Origin: Tillus elongatus
Lineage: Eukaryota > Arthropoda > Insecta > Coleoptera > Cleridae
NCBI GenBank assembly: GCA_964006375.1
Contig: OZ023267.1
Span: forward strand, 39,634,721-39,698,720
Direction: 5' to 3'
Length of the DNA stretch: 64,000 nt
The translations under genes and the position numbers were made by a program. The notes under the pieces are model-generated. The model was not told where the DNA came from, made no database searches, and was given only the letters and a program-made list of their open reading frames with translations. Positions 15,570-27,040 of the stretch are shown here, in pieces (the first letter of the stretch is position 1; every line of letters starts with the position of its first letter).

Positions 15570-16590
15570 ATTTTTTTTCAACAACACACCACGAGGGCTT
15601 ACATCCTAAATACTATCGTACCGTGGGTGTCTACAAGGAGGAAAGAGGCAACTTGTTGATTCTGGACTTGAAGGTTTGGAGGTTAGCGGGAGAAGGAAAA
15701 ACATGTGCCGGGAAGGAATTCCACAACTTGGAAGTCATCGGGACAAAAGAGCGGGCATAACAAAATGTTCTATATCTGGTGACCTGGACAGTAAAAGGGT
15801 GCATTCGCTCTGTTCCCCTGGTAGATCTGTTGGGGGCAGCAGGTGGAGGAACTGTGGAAGAAAGCTCCTCTGAGCATTGCCCGTGTAGATATCTATAAAA
15901 GAGAGAGAGAGAGAGAGAGAGAGGTCGCCTACGGCACGTCGGTGGGCAAGGGCTGGCAGAGTTTGGGTGAGGGTAGTGTCACCGATGAGACGTATAGCTC
16001 TCTTCTGAATGGAGTCCAGGATAGCAAGTGTAGAAGCGGCAGCAGCACCCCAGATGTGGGAGCAGTATTCGAGGTTTGGTATTATTTGTGAAGTATATAA
16101 GGTATAGAGATTAGCTGGTGAAAAGTATTTACGAGCCCGGAAGAGGAAACCTAATTTCTTAGCAGCCGCTTCTGCAATTGATGTGACATGTTGGTGCCAA
16201 TTGAGATTTCGATCTACAGAAATGCCAACAAGTGAAAAGGACTCATTACTTTGAATAACTTGATTGTTTATTGTGATGGGTCTAGGGCTAGTGCATCTCT
16301 TATGAGAAAAAAAGCAAGACTGTGATTTGTTGGGGTTGGATTATACAAGATTTTTACTTCCCCAGTCTAATATTTTTTGGAGATCCACGAAGATAGAACC
16401 CTCCATGAGTCTGCGATCCTCATCTAATTGGGCTAAAGAGACAGGCTTAGAACATTGTATATTTGAGTGGGGGGTGCTGTCATCCGCGTAACTGTGAACT
16501 GGGTTGGATAAAATACTTGACGAACAATTATTCAAAGAGATAAGTTTCAAAATTCCAGCATCCATACGATATTATATAACATAGGTACCT
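15570..16590 (-). pseudogene. Jockey-like non-LTR reverse transcriptase, C-terminal part
   Basis: The minus strand encodes the catalytic box HSYADDST (codons at 16479-16490). Downstream are SLVGISVD, WHQHVTSIAEAAAKKLGFLF, YTLYTSQIIPNLEYCSHIWG, IQKRAIRLI and the tail LWNSFPAHVF, in the order typical of arthropod jockey/CR1-type RTs. The N-terminal endonuclease and most RT fingers are absent. One in-frame stop lies at 16341-16343, directly after KNLV. A (TC)n expansion on the coding strand (15901-15923) shifts the frame just before LCSEEL. The 3' UTR end matches the copy at 7562-7800. It is otherwise well preserved. Confidence 0.88.
15901..15923. repeat. (GA)n microsatellite inside the RT reading frame
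   Basis: Eleven GA units interrupt the conserved RT C-terminal frame and account for the shift between the two readable blocks. Confidence 0.9.
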
Positions 16591-17255
16591 TCTCTTCTGC
16601 ACGGACTTCTCAGGTGAAACATAAGTAAATTGTTTTTGATGTTATGTTTAAACATTGTTGGTATGTGGTCCTTGTTTCCGTGGTAACTACAAATTTCAAA
16701 TAATCTTCCTTCAAGATACATTCAAGTCATGTTGCCTTATGTATTGTTACATTGTAACTTACCCATGAAAATAATGATTTCCATTTTTGTTATCACATTA
16801 TCGCTTCTCCATTAAGTACATATCTCTAAAAGTAATCTTTTGTATCGTGAAAAACTAGAAACATCAGTTTACATTTTCCTTGGGTGATTTGTTAACATTT
16901 CGCAACACGGCCGATCTAACCGCTTTCGAAGCAACGACCTTCAAGCCCCTGCATGTCAAATCGACAGTGGGTAAATGCGCTGGAGCAAAGGTACGAGTTA
17001 GGCTAAGCCTTGCGAATTATGGAGGGTTCGATTATTTCTTCATTTTCTCATTGAAAAGACTGGTTTGTGGTAATATTTTCGTCCCAATTCATAGTAGATT
17101 CACGATAGATTATCGTATTGTTGAACTCGTGTTTTTTTTTTTGCGCTGAGTCAATTGGACCATTGAAGCAAATTTAACCTAATAACTATCTAAATCTATT
17201 GAGACACAGAGAACTACAAAATCGGAATGGTGACTATCAGGATGTATGAATGATG
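16591..17255. other. No recognisable gene
   Basis: A plus-strand 89-codon frame (16880-17149) has no recognised motif. It could be the eroded 5' part of the transposase remnant that follows, but I cannot align it. Confidence 0.3.
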
Positions 17256-17575
17256 ACTATCAGCAAGATGGAGCACCGTTCTTTTTGGCTTCGAAGTCTG
17301 GAATTTTCCCAAACAACGTTTTGGCGCACAGATGAAATGTGTGTGGGGAAGCTGTAGAGTAACTAGATCGGTCGCCTGGTTTAAAACCATGCTACTTTTT
17401 TCTTGTAACATCACCTAAAAAATAAAGTGTACAAAGAGTGGTCAAATAACTAGATGACCTGCTGGCTCGTATTTTTAGTGCAGGTAGTGCAGCGAGGCAA
17501 GAGACAATGGTTTTTGAAAAGGCTCGATTTATGTTTTGTAAATAATGGAAGAACATTCATTTTGACATCTTGTGA
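17256..17575 (+). pseudogene. Mariner/rosa-like transposase remnant
   Basis: The plus strand reads YQQDGAPFFLASKSGIFPNN, then GEAVE, RSPGLKPCYFFLVTSPKK and a stop-riddled C-terminus. These correspond to QQDGAPPHY and WPARSPDL..LDYFLWG in the intact copies. The final SPDL Asp has become Gly and stops interrupt the frame. It is a very old remnant without identified inverted repeats. Confidence 0.65.
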
Positions 17576-17597
17576 TACTTTCTTGTTGTTTTTTTTT

Positions 17598-18275
<678 letters not shown>

Positions 18276-19134
18276 GTTTTTTATTTATGGGGAACCGTGG
18301 ATATCTTGTCGGACTGGAAATTATAAAAAGAAAATTGTTTTTTCTCGGAATTTTTCTTATTGAACCCTACCAAAATTTGATGACGTTGCATGCATAATAA
18401 TCCGTAATTCCAAAAAAAAACACAGGCGTCCAAAAAATTGGTTTTGTTACCAATTTGTCAATTTTAGACATCAAAAAATTTCACGGTCCCACAAATATGT
18501 CAAAAAATTTGTCCAACAACTGATATTACATTTTTTCTTTTTAAGTTACTTCCATTATTTCATATATATATTTTTGACCCTGTATATTCTAATGAATTTA
18601 GCATTGGTTACGTTATTACAATACGTAGTAAATAAATGTTTACGATCATATTTAGACAAAACTTTGTTCAATGTAACAGTGATAACCTCTTTGTCTCTAT
18701 TATAGTATATCAATGTAAATGCATAATTGTTACAATTTGATATAAACAAATGGTATCAAAGCTTAAAGTAATTAAAAAATAATTGCTACTTATTATTTCG
18801 TATTAGAAATTAAATTACTAACAACGCCATACTTTTAAATACTTTAATCATTGTTATTTTGATCTGTAATGCAACAAGAGCTGAAAATAGAACAGAGCTG
18901 GTTAACTATTTAAATACAGGTGTTTCTGGAGGAAAGATAACTATTTTAAGAAAGTATTCTACCGGTAAAAATACGAAACAGTTTCGAGATGCAAGGTGTC
19001 AAATAAATAATTGGGTATACGTTTTTTTCTAAATTTGTATTTTGACAAATGGTTTGTTAATAGTCCTGGTAGTACGTTCAATTAAAAGACGATTATCTCT
19101 TATAACAGTTGCAGCAGCAGTTGATCTTGTTCCT
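18276..19134. other. No recognisable feature
   Basis: AT-rich, with no coding or repeat call supported. Confidence 0.3.
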
Positions 19135-19324
19135 ACTCTTCTTGCACAAACCAATGATTTCATCCAACCCCAGATACATTAATTCATGTATTAAGAGCAA
19201 GTGACTTTGGTGACCAATTTTGAATCAAGACTCTTCTTGCACAAACGAATGATTTCATCCAACCCCAGATACATTAATTCATGTATTAAGAGCAAGTGAC
19301 TTTGGTGACCAATTTTCAATCAAG
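19135..19324. repeat. 95-bp tandem duplication
   Basis: The segment starting ACTCTTCTTGCACAAA at 19135 recurs at 19230 with very few mismatches, giving two adjacent 95-bp copies. It lies within or beside the 3' flank of the transposase remnant. Confidence 0.9.
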
Positions 19325-19329
19325 ACACC

Positions 19330-19802
19330 ACGTATTCAAGAAATTTCGCAATCGGCGGCTGAAGTGCGGAGGGGCACCGTCATGTTGAAAATACAGTCGA
19401 GACCGCTTACATCCAAGAAACATTATCGAAAATATTAAGTAAGTTTTCTTGCAGCACTTTAAAATAATCATCTCCAGTAAGACACTGGTTCAAAAGAAAA
19501 TGACTAAACAGTCGATCGCCCACCATACGTAAGTTAATAGTAAGTCAATATTTCGTTTTAATGTGACGTGAGGTTTTCTATCGTCAATATTTATTGTGAA
19601 AATGATTGAATCCTTCAAAAGTAAATTGAGCTTCATTGGTAAATAAAATGTATTTATGCAGGTCTCGATTTTGGCTTATCCGTTCACAGAGGGGACAATC
19701 ACCATCGTGAAGATGTTGAATTGGTTTAAGGTGAAACGGATGTAAACCATTTGTTTTATTTGTTTGCCACACGTTCAGTATTAAGAACGCGTTGCAAAAC
19801 AA
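19330..19802 (-). pseudogene. Mariner/rosa-like transposase remnant, central part
   Basis: The minus strand reads LHPFHLKPIQHLHDGDCPLC, then ILFTNEAQFTFEG, which is the first catalytic region (FTDEAxFTxDG) with Asp changed to Asn. Further down LTGDDYFKVLQ can be read after frameshifts. No second or third catalytic block is preserved. It belongs to the same broad family as the element at 55158-57050 rather than the two intact copies. Confidence 0.7.
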
Positions 19803-19960
19803 TAATTAAAAATGATCATTCAGCTGAAGAGTAATAGACGATACAAGCAAAAAGAAGCGTGTAAGTAGAGAAAAACTGCCAAGCTATCAAAACCGTTTAA
19901 ACAAAATCTGTAGATAAGTACCTTGGAGAACATAAATCACTACAACAATCTCTTTAAAGA

Positions 19961-19998
19961 CCTGACGATCGTTTCACTAACAAAGTTAGCGTCATCAG
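19961..19998 (-). ncRNA. Hammerhead ribozyme motif, well conserved
   Basis: The minus strand has CTGATGA (19992-19998) and GAAAC (19971-19975) flanking a 6-bp stem II (GCTAAC/GTTAGT) with a TTT loop. A palindromic GATC and a GTC cleavage triplet follow. It is the best-preserved core of this type here. The pLTR-like flank (about 19905-20040) also matches the copies at 25.9 and 51.0 kb. Confidence 0.75.
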
Positions 19999-20139
19999 AT
20001 GATGTTTGTAGTCATTAACGCAAAGTTAGTTAAGAAAATCAATATACAGGATAACAAATTAAAGCAACTTGTAAAGTATCAGATTAAAAACGAAAAACTA
20101 ATTCCTCGGAAAATTGACCTCGTAGAAAATCTTTTATAG

Positions 20140-20500
20140 CAGTCGTTTAACAAAAATAAGATTGACGTCTTAAAAAGGGGGTTAAAATTCGGTTTGCAGT
20201 CACAAAAAGACAACTATTAGATGTCATTGCTAGTACTGAAACAGGAATTAAAAATTTACCCGAATCATCAAAAAACTTAATTCGGGAAGCATGGTAAGAT
20301 AAAATCTTAAACAATTTTAAAGAAAATAAGTCCACTAAAAACAAAAATTCGAATCAAATGAAAATACTTAAACAACTGCGAGAGAAGGATTGTTTTTATG
20401 TTAAAGCAGATGAAGGTAATAAGGTTGTGATCTGGGGCAAAAAAGATTATGAGGAGAGAGTGAGTAATGCAATAGACAGCACCGTATAGAAAAGTAAATT
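20140..20500 (+). pseudogene. Penelope-like element ORF, N-terminal remnant
   Basis: The plus strand reads FAVTKRQLLDVIASTETGI, KNLPESSKNLIREAW, a stop, then LKQLREKDCFYVKADEGNKV, VIWGKKDYEERV and a stop. This is the pre-RT and first RT region of Penelope-like retroelements (usual form LKELR..ADKGNATVVMDKKDY). In-frame stops end the recognisable part, and neither the RT palm nor a GIY-YIG endonuclease is present. A ribozyme motif of opposite orientation lies about 150 bp upstream. Confidence 0.75.
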
Positions 20501-20602
20501 TCTTAGTAAATAGATTAATAAAATTTTCCTTAAGTAAAAGTAGATATGGTAGATAATTAGAGTACATTAAAAACGTTGCTTTTTCTTAAAATAACATTAA
20601 GG

Positions 20603-20603
<1 letters not shown>

Positions 20604-20666
<63 letters not shown>
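20604..20666. repeat. (TA)n microsatellite
   Basis: About 63 bp of pure TA, between the Penelope remnant and the next ribozyme motif. The flanks do not match the TA-core family. Confidence 0.95.
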
Positions 20667-20669
<3 letters not shown>

Positions 20670-20715
20670 GAAATACGTATAACGATCAGCTTTTGAATGT
20701 GCTATGTATATGTCT

Positions 20716-20750
20716 CTGATGAAGCTATTGTAATAGCGAATCTATAATCA
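20716..20750 (+). ncRNA. Hammerhead-like motif, second type
   Basis: CTGATGA (20716-20722) is followed by a GCTATTGTAATAGC stem-loop and then GAAT where GAAA is expected. AAATAAAG follows downstream, as in other Penelope termini. One core base is changed, so it is probably inactive. Confidence 0.5.
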
Positions 20751-21109
20751 GACTAAATAAAGTTTTTCAGTGAAAATCTAACCATGTGTGTTACTCAATT
20801 AATTGTGATTGTCATCAAGTAGAGACTAAATCAATTCAGGTATTTATATTTCTAAGGCAATAAAAAAACAAAAGTTCCTTAAAACGATCTCCGCCACTGA
20901 TTTATAGTCGTTTGTTTGCGCTTTATGTTTGATACAGATAAATATTCAGAAACTTAACAAGTTAAGTTATAACGGAAGTTCAAAACCTCGCCCGGCAATT
21001 AAAGTATACGCAGAAAATTTTCCTGAGATTTCGTCTCCCTCTCGGTGTCGGTCTTTACTCGGTATAAGAGGTGATGTTTAGTGATAAGTAGTTCAGAATT
21101 TTCCATTGT

Positions 21110-21147
21110 CTGGTGACGCTAACTTTGTAGCTGAAACGATCGTCAAG
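21110..21147 (+). ncRNA. Hammerhead-like motif in a Penelope pLTR fragment
   Basis: CTGGTGA, a partially decayed stem II and GAAAC with GATCGTC follow in the standard order. The surrounding segment (about 20990-21245) carries the same flanks as the minus-strand copies, including TCAGTGCTCATCAC and an upstream CTCCCTCTCGG. Confidence 0.65.
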
Positions 21148-21258
21148 TCTTTAAAAAGATGTGTTATGATAATTTGGGTTTTTCAAGTGTACTTTTCAGT
21201 GCTCATCACAGGTTCCAATCTTCACTTATAAAATCTGTAGACATTTAATGTTTTAATC

Positions 21259-21465
21259 ATGAGCGCCTCCGTATCCGTGCGGGAAAGTCGATTCAGACTT
21301 TCCTATGCGGACTCGGGGGACGCCGGTTCGAGACTCACCGGCGGCGGATGATTTTTCAACTCACTGTCGTCGTTGGGATCGAGCTCAAGGTGGAGGGTAG
21401 GTTAGTTTAGATGATCAAAAAGGGCCAGCAATGGTCTAATTGCCAGTAAGCATCTTACCTTTAGC
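21259..21465 (+). mobile_element. tRNA-derived SINE with intact target-site duplication
   Basis: The 207-bp insertion is bounded by a perfect 13-bp direct repeat, TAATGTTTTAATC, at 21246-21258 and 21466-21478. Its 5' part is tRNA-like: GCGCCTCCGTATCCGTGCGG resembles the start and A-box of a class II (Leu/Ser) tRNA, and CCGGTTCGAGACT resembles a B-box, with an extended variable arm between. A GC-rich body follows. It is distinct from the SINE family at 4794 and 51470. Confidence 0.8.
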
Positions 21466-21478
21466 TAATGTTTTAATC

Positions 21479-22210
21479 CTTGAATTAAACAATTTCAATC
21501 AAAACCTAATTTCAGAATAATATATTATTATTATTAACAATACATTTAAATTCTAAAATTTCGACTGGTAGGCTGTATGTTGTGTAAAGCAGAAGCGATT
21601 ATTTTTGGAGTATTGCTGTTTGTTCTTCAAACAATCGCTTTATTAATAGACACCATATGAGAATCTTCTTAAGTGAAACATGATCTTATGGAGAGGTGGA
21701 CGACTCACAATAGCTTTTATTATATTATTTTAACTGCTGAAAAACATTAATGCAACCACATAGATAAATCATCCATTAGAAACTGAAAAAATAAGGTTTA
21801 AAGTAAGATGATATGCGGCCATATGGAGTTTTACAATTGATCTCGGCGTAACGCAGGCAAAAAGCCACCAACTATCTATAAATTCAGACAAAGACTCAAA
21901 CATCTGGTTACCATTATGTCTCTAATATGCAGGTTTAGTTTTCGAATATGAGCGCACAATTAAAACATCCGTTATCCCGATACCAGCTTTAACGAATACT
22001 TTTAATAATAATGATGAGTCGCCGGCACAAGAAACACCGTAAATATAAATACATAAATTATACATCAGTTTATCAACAAGTTACTATTGAATTTTTAGTG
22101 TTCACAGAAATACGTTTGAGTATGAAGTATCAATAATTTTGATTGGATGGCAAACAGTAACATTGCCGTTAGTCTTGAAATACTGTGTGATAAGTTTATT
22201 GAAACAAAAG
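21479..22210. other. No recognisable feature
   Basis: AT-rich, without supported genes or repeats. Confidence 0.3.
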
Positions 22211-23425
22211 TCTGGACGCAGCAAGTGCGTTGTAGAAGTGAATTTTTATAAAAATGTTTTTAAGGCAAATATGTCTCTCCAATGCAAGCAGGCGTCAATC
22301 TGGTTACCGGTATAACCTAGATGGTTAGAACAATCCGGCATATTTTATCAAAATTACTTATTGTTTGAAAATGTACAAAAATTTTCCGAAAATAGGTTTA
22401 AAATGGTTTCGAGAAAACTGGTTTCCCAGCCAACAAACCTTAGGTTCATAGCAAATTGAGTTATTGAAATTTGAAGCATTTAATGAAAATTCGCTGTCAA
22501 AACGCACTTACTGCGTCTCGATCTTTTTTCTTACAAATATTTCGATAAAAAATTCAAAAATGAAATAATATAAGGGTATTCGAAAAAACAATTCTAGCGA
22601 ACCTCAGCGACTTATGGACCCTGTGATTATCAAACTGTTTTTATTGGATGCAGCTTAAGACACCCTATAATTAACGTACACAATTTTTTCTCGTATCTTG
22701 TATAATAACAATTATATTGAGCTTTACCTAGAAATGCGTCACCTTGTATATATGCAAACAAATAAAAACTGAAAGTAAACCCGGATATGGATTCCAAACT
22801 AGGCCCGTTTGCGCTCATTTGAAGAAATCTTTTTTAAATTTAAAAGTCGCGGTCTCCTCATTAACGAATTTTTTCTACGAAATTATACACCGTTAAACCA
22901 TAAACTTAACTAAACCTACAGCCAAAGCATCAACTTAACTAAACCTACAGCCAAAGCATCAGAGAAAGGGTCGATTTAAAATGAACTTTCTATAAAAATT
23001 TTAGTAAAGTGAAATGACGGTTGAAGCTGAAATTTAAGGGTTTGCAGAACACTTTTCTTGCGACATTTTCTTTACATAATTCGTATTTGTTTCAGGTTCT
23101 TTGCCCAAATGTTGCGAATTTTGAAGTTGAAAATCGCGACTTTGACGTTTTGAGGAAAACCCCATTTTTTTTCTTTAAGTGCCTATAACTTTCTTGTCTT
23201 TTAACCTACAGACCTAAATTTTGGTACGTAAGTCACTATTTATAATACAAACACACCTACCAGAGTTGGTTGCCGTTACTTTGTTATCTCCGGAGATTTT
23301 TTTTTTCGAAACATAACAAAATTTTCCGGGAAAGCCTGGGCCGATTTGCCTGGCTAACGCACTTGTGCACTTGTCCAAACCATTTGAAAAAAAAAGGTAC
23401 TCACCAAATTTAATCATTTTATGTG
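22211..23425 (-). repeat. TA-core family copy f (minus, composite)
   Basis: It begins with the inverted 3' terminus (CTGGACGCAGCAAGTGCG). An opposed second terminus lies near 22490-22532. A second 5' head with only a residual TA tract (22740-22882) sits inside, followed by the usual body in reverse. A 32-bp segment around TAACTAAACCTACAGCC is duplicated at 22909-22970. No long TA array remains. Confidence 0.8.
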
Positions 23426-23428
23426 TAT

Positions 23429-24466
23429 AATTCGATTTTGATGAATGAACAAAAGATCAAAAAAGATATAAAATGAAAAACTATTAACGCTGTGAAAATT
23501 GTGACCTGACCAACGCCTACTAATACAGTTTTTCTATGTCAAAAAATGGTAAAAGGGTTAGGGCTGTTTTTAGGTAGAAAGTGAGTACGCCACTGCACTC
23601 GGCATCCTTCAGAATAGAATATACCAAATGTTATCAAAAAAGAACAAATATAACTATTTCAGAGAAGTTTATTTTTGTGACCGTTCTAATATGGAAACAG
23701 CCCTGTAACTTTTGGATTTATAACACGATTTTTTTAACCAGATCTCAAAACATCGAAAATGAAGAAATCTATAGATCATGTGAAACTTGTTTCCTATGCC
23801 ATTTGATCACGGCCTACTAAAACTACTTTCATACGTCATAGATTTTTAAAAAAGTTTAGGGTTGGTTTTAGGAAAAAATAAGTTCCGCACTGGATTCGCT
23901 ATTCTTCAAAACTGTTACCTGGCGAATTTCATAAAAAATAACTATTATGACGAACTATGAAAATCAACATCTTAAAAGTCGAAGAAAAAAGTTTATAAAT
24001 CCTGTGAAATATGGAAGTAATTTTAGTAGGCCCTGATCGAATGACATAGGGAACAATTTTCACAGGATCTATAGACTTCTCCAATGTATGTCTTTGGATA
24101 TATAGTTAAAGTCACGTTATAAATACAAAAATTACAGGGGTGTTCCACATTAGGAGGGTCGCACAAAACTTTTCTGAAATTGCTATTGATTCTTCTTTTT
24201 TGATTAAGTTTGGTATATATCTATTTTGAGGGATGCCGATTGTAGTGGCGTCGTATTTGCCTTCTTCCTGAAAATGGTCCTAGCCCTTTCCCCCATAGTT
24301 TGACATAGAAGAACTGCATTAGTAGACCTTGGTCACGTGACTAGATAGCTATTTTCACAGCATTCGTAGAGTCCTTCATCTTATATCTTTTGATCTTTTG
24401 CTCATCAAAATCGAATTATAAATGCAAAAGTTACAGGCGTGTTTATATCTTAAATGGGCCACACTG
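23429..24466. mobile_element. Foldback/MITE-like palindromic element
   Basis: The left arm (from AATTCGATTTTGATGA at 23429 to about 23735) matches the reverse complement of the right arm (about 24110-24420), with many blocks preserved in order. The interior halves also pair, centred near 23.9 kb. The right terminus reads CAGTGTGG inward from 24466 and abuts TA. That octamer equals the terminus of the two intact DD41D elements, suggesting mobilisation by a related transposase. Confidence 0.75.
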
Positions 24467-24479
24467 TATATATTTATTT

Positions 24480-25108
24480 ATGTGTCACCACGATAACTTA
24501 AAAATAATTAACCGATTCTAACCAAACTTAGCACGCGTGTTCCTTTGGTAAGTAGCTTGGGCTAGTTCGTTGGCAAGAAAATCCGACTAGTTTTTCCCGG
24601 AAAATTTTGGGTTTTCTTTCGAACAAATTTTCGTAAACAGCAAAGATATTTTAACCAAGGCGAGTTTCAATAACTATCGTTCCTAATTTGACTGAAGTAT
24701 TTGCAGAAAATTTATCTCAAATATACCCTTTCTGCGATTTTATAGCAGCAGATTAAATTCCAGAGTTTGTGATTTAAATGTGTTATAATTTTTACTTAAC
24801 AAAATTAATTTGAAACTATTCCTCTCTTTAGTCAATAAATCCATGTCAAACTATTTACAACTGGTGCTAATAATTCCGATGCAGCAAGTGCATTTCCATC
24901 AACTTTTTTCAATTTTTAATAAACTAATTTTCTCTCAATCAATAGAATCCAACTTTGGTATGCAATAAAAACCTTAAAAATTCAAGATATGTACGAAATT
25001 TCATCAAACGAAATTTATTATTATTGGAGATACATTCTTTTTTACGTTTCGAAGTCTTGAAAGATTTTTGTGAAAATTCGCTACTATAACGCACTTGCTG
25101 CATCCAAA
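24480..25108 (+). repeat. TA-core family copy g (3' body)
   Basis: The body begins after the position of the array (CACGATAACTTAAAAATAA) and ends with CTATAACGCACTTGCTGC and CATCC. With copy f it forms two head-to-head family fragments around the foldback element. Confidence 0.8.
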
Positions 25109-25854
25109 CGTTTAATGTTTCAATATACGGCACCGTAGTCATAGCTACGAAAATGATAAATGTAAGAAAAATTGCTCTACTGTGAGAAAGTTGGACATAT
25201 ATGTATTTTTAAGGAGAACCATAGTTTTTCACGATGTGACGAAGATGATGTATGTGGGATGGTTGTAAACAACCATCATGTGTGTTATTCTAAGGAAGCG
25301 AACATCCGCCTTTCAGTGAAATATCGCCTTGTCTCTTCTGAACAATCCTAAACAAGTCCTACTTTTGTCCCCAACCCCCTGAGTTAGATGATGCGTTGGT
25401 AAAACGCTTCGCCGGATCCACAGCGGAAAATAAATAGGCTTTGATGGTCGCTTATAGGAAACCGAACTTGCAGAATATAAATGTACTTCATACACTTTTT
25501 GAATTATTGTTATTTCATCATTTTAAAAATATCCCTTTGTATGTGTTTCTCCAAACATAATGCGTTTGGCTTTATACTTAACGGAAAGTCATTTCTCAAA
25601 AGGATGTTATTGTTGGAATGTCTATACAGGAAATCCTCTCCTCCATTTATTACAATTCAATGAGTCCTACTACACATATGACAAATTTTGGATAATTTTT
25701 ATACATTTAAAATCAACTGTATCTGAAACTACCCCTAATAATTTTCTCTCTGTCAGTTTGGAAGATCCTAACATAACAAGTTGTACCCAGTTTTCACAAA
25801 AACGTTTTTAAAACTACGTTTTCCATTTAAAAAATTGTTAATTGAATAAGTGAC
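25109..25854. other. No recognisable gene
   Basis: Overlapping plus-strand frames at 25481-25811 have no identifiable domain. Confidence 0.3.
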
Positions 25855-26075
25855 TAAGTGAAGATTGAAACCGGTGATGAGCACTGATAAGTACACTTTG
25901 GAGAACCCAAATCACCACAACACATATTTTTAAAGACTTGACGATCGTGCCACTAACAAGGCTAGCGTCATCAGGAGATGGAAAAATTCTAAATCGCTTA
26001 CTAATAAACAGCACCTTATATATTGAGTTTTAGGTAGCGACCGATACGGAGAGGGAGACTAAATCGTTAAGTGAA
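25855..26075 (-). mobile_element. Penelope pLTR fragment with degenerate hammerhead
   Basis: The minus strand holds CTGATGA (25968-25974), a GCTAGC.../GTTAGT stem, then GGCAC in place of GAAAC, and GATCGTC. The loss of GAAA predicts an inactive ribozyme. The flanks match the copies at 21.1 kb (opposite strand) and 51.0 kb. Confidence 0.65.
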
Positions 26076-26563
26076 TGTTGAAAAAGCTGAAAAAAACATT
26101 TTAGCCTTCTGAATAAGACTCTAGCGGTCAAAAACTAAAAATAAGGGTATAAAAGAAACATACTCAGATTTGCCCTTTAAAAGCTACCACAACTACTTAG
26201 AATTTATTTAATGTGTCAGTTTGAAATTAGTTCTGACATTTGTCGAAAAATGTCATACAAATGTTTTGATGTTTTGTAGTCCCTCGGCTCAAAATAATGT
26301 TATTTTGTTTATTACTTTGGCAAATTGTGTTTATCATACAAAAACATTAAATCATCTTGCCTTCTTATGCCTAAAACAGAAAAAATTAAACGTTTATAAC
26401 TACATTTTCTATAATACTGTAAACTTGAAGTTTGGTCGTGATATGCTTCTCCCTAGAGGCTGTTCAAGAAATTTCATTAACATAACTTTATTTGAAATGA
26501 AAAATATAACATTTCTTATTGAAGATATTTACAAAAGGATACCCAGGTTCTATTAAAAGATGT

Positions 26564-26565
<2 letters not shown>
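26076..26565. other. Open frame of unknown meaning
   Basis: A plus-strand frame of 111 codons (26221-26556) ends just before a TA array. No family is recognised and base use is like the surrounding AT-rich sequence, so coding is not supported. Confidence 0.25.

Positions 26566-26642
<77 letters not shown>
26566..26642. repeat. (TA)n microsatellite
   Basis: About 77 bp of TA. The flanks do not match the TA-core family. Confidence 0.95.
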
Positions 26643-26643
<1 letters not shown>

Positions 26644-27003
26644 GGTCTTCGACTCCTGTTTACCTGGAATACTGTTCGTTGCAAATACACAAGGTAAATC
26701 AATCAATAGATTTCACTGCCCTACTACCTGACTCAATAAATAAAAATTCCTGACATAACAAACCTTTCCGAACAGACTAATGACAGCAATAGCGATTCAG
26801 ATAGCTCCACTATAAATAATACAAGACTGTCAACGGAATTCAGGACTATCTCAGGTCTAGGGTTGACTACACTGAGACTGAGGCATATTGAGGCCCCTTA
26901 ATGGTACCAAACAACAAACAACACAACCTGCCTTTTTCCACTGCTCTAAGGAATACGCAGAATAAGGATTTAGAGTTCATTACCTTCCATGTTTCCTTAA
27001 GCT

Positions 27004-27040
27004 ATTGAAAATGGCCCCAAAACAGGCGTCGAAACGTCGG
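27004..27040 (+). ncRNA. Degenerate hammerhead-like motif
   Basis: ATTGAAAATGGCCCC, then GGCGTCGAAACGTCGG, has the layout of the Penelope motif CTGAAGATGGC...GAAACG, but the first box is changed. The call rests on similarity to the clearer motifs elsewhere in the window. Confidence 0.45.

Noticed and set aside
26221..26556. 111-codon open frame
   Set aside because: No recognised motif, AT-rich codons and no splice or promoter context. It is kept only as unassigned sequence.
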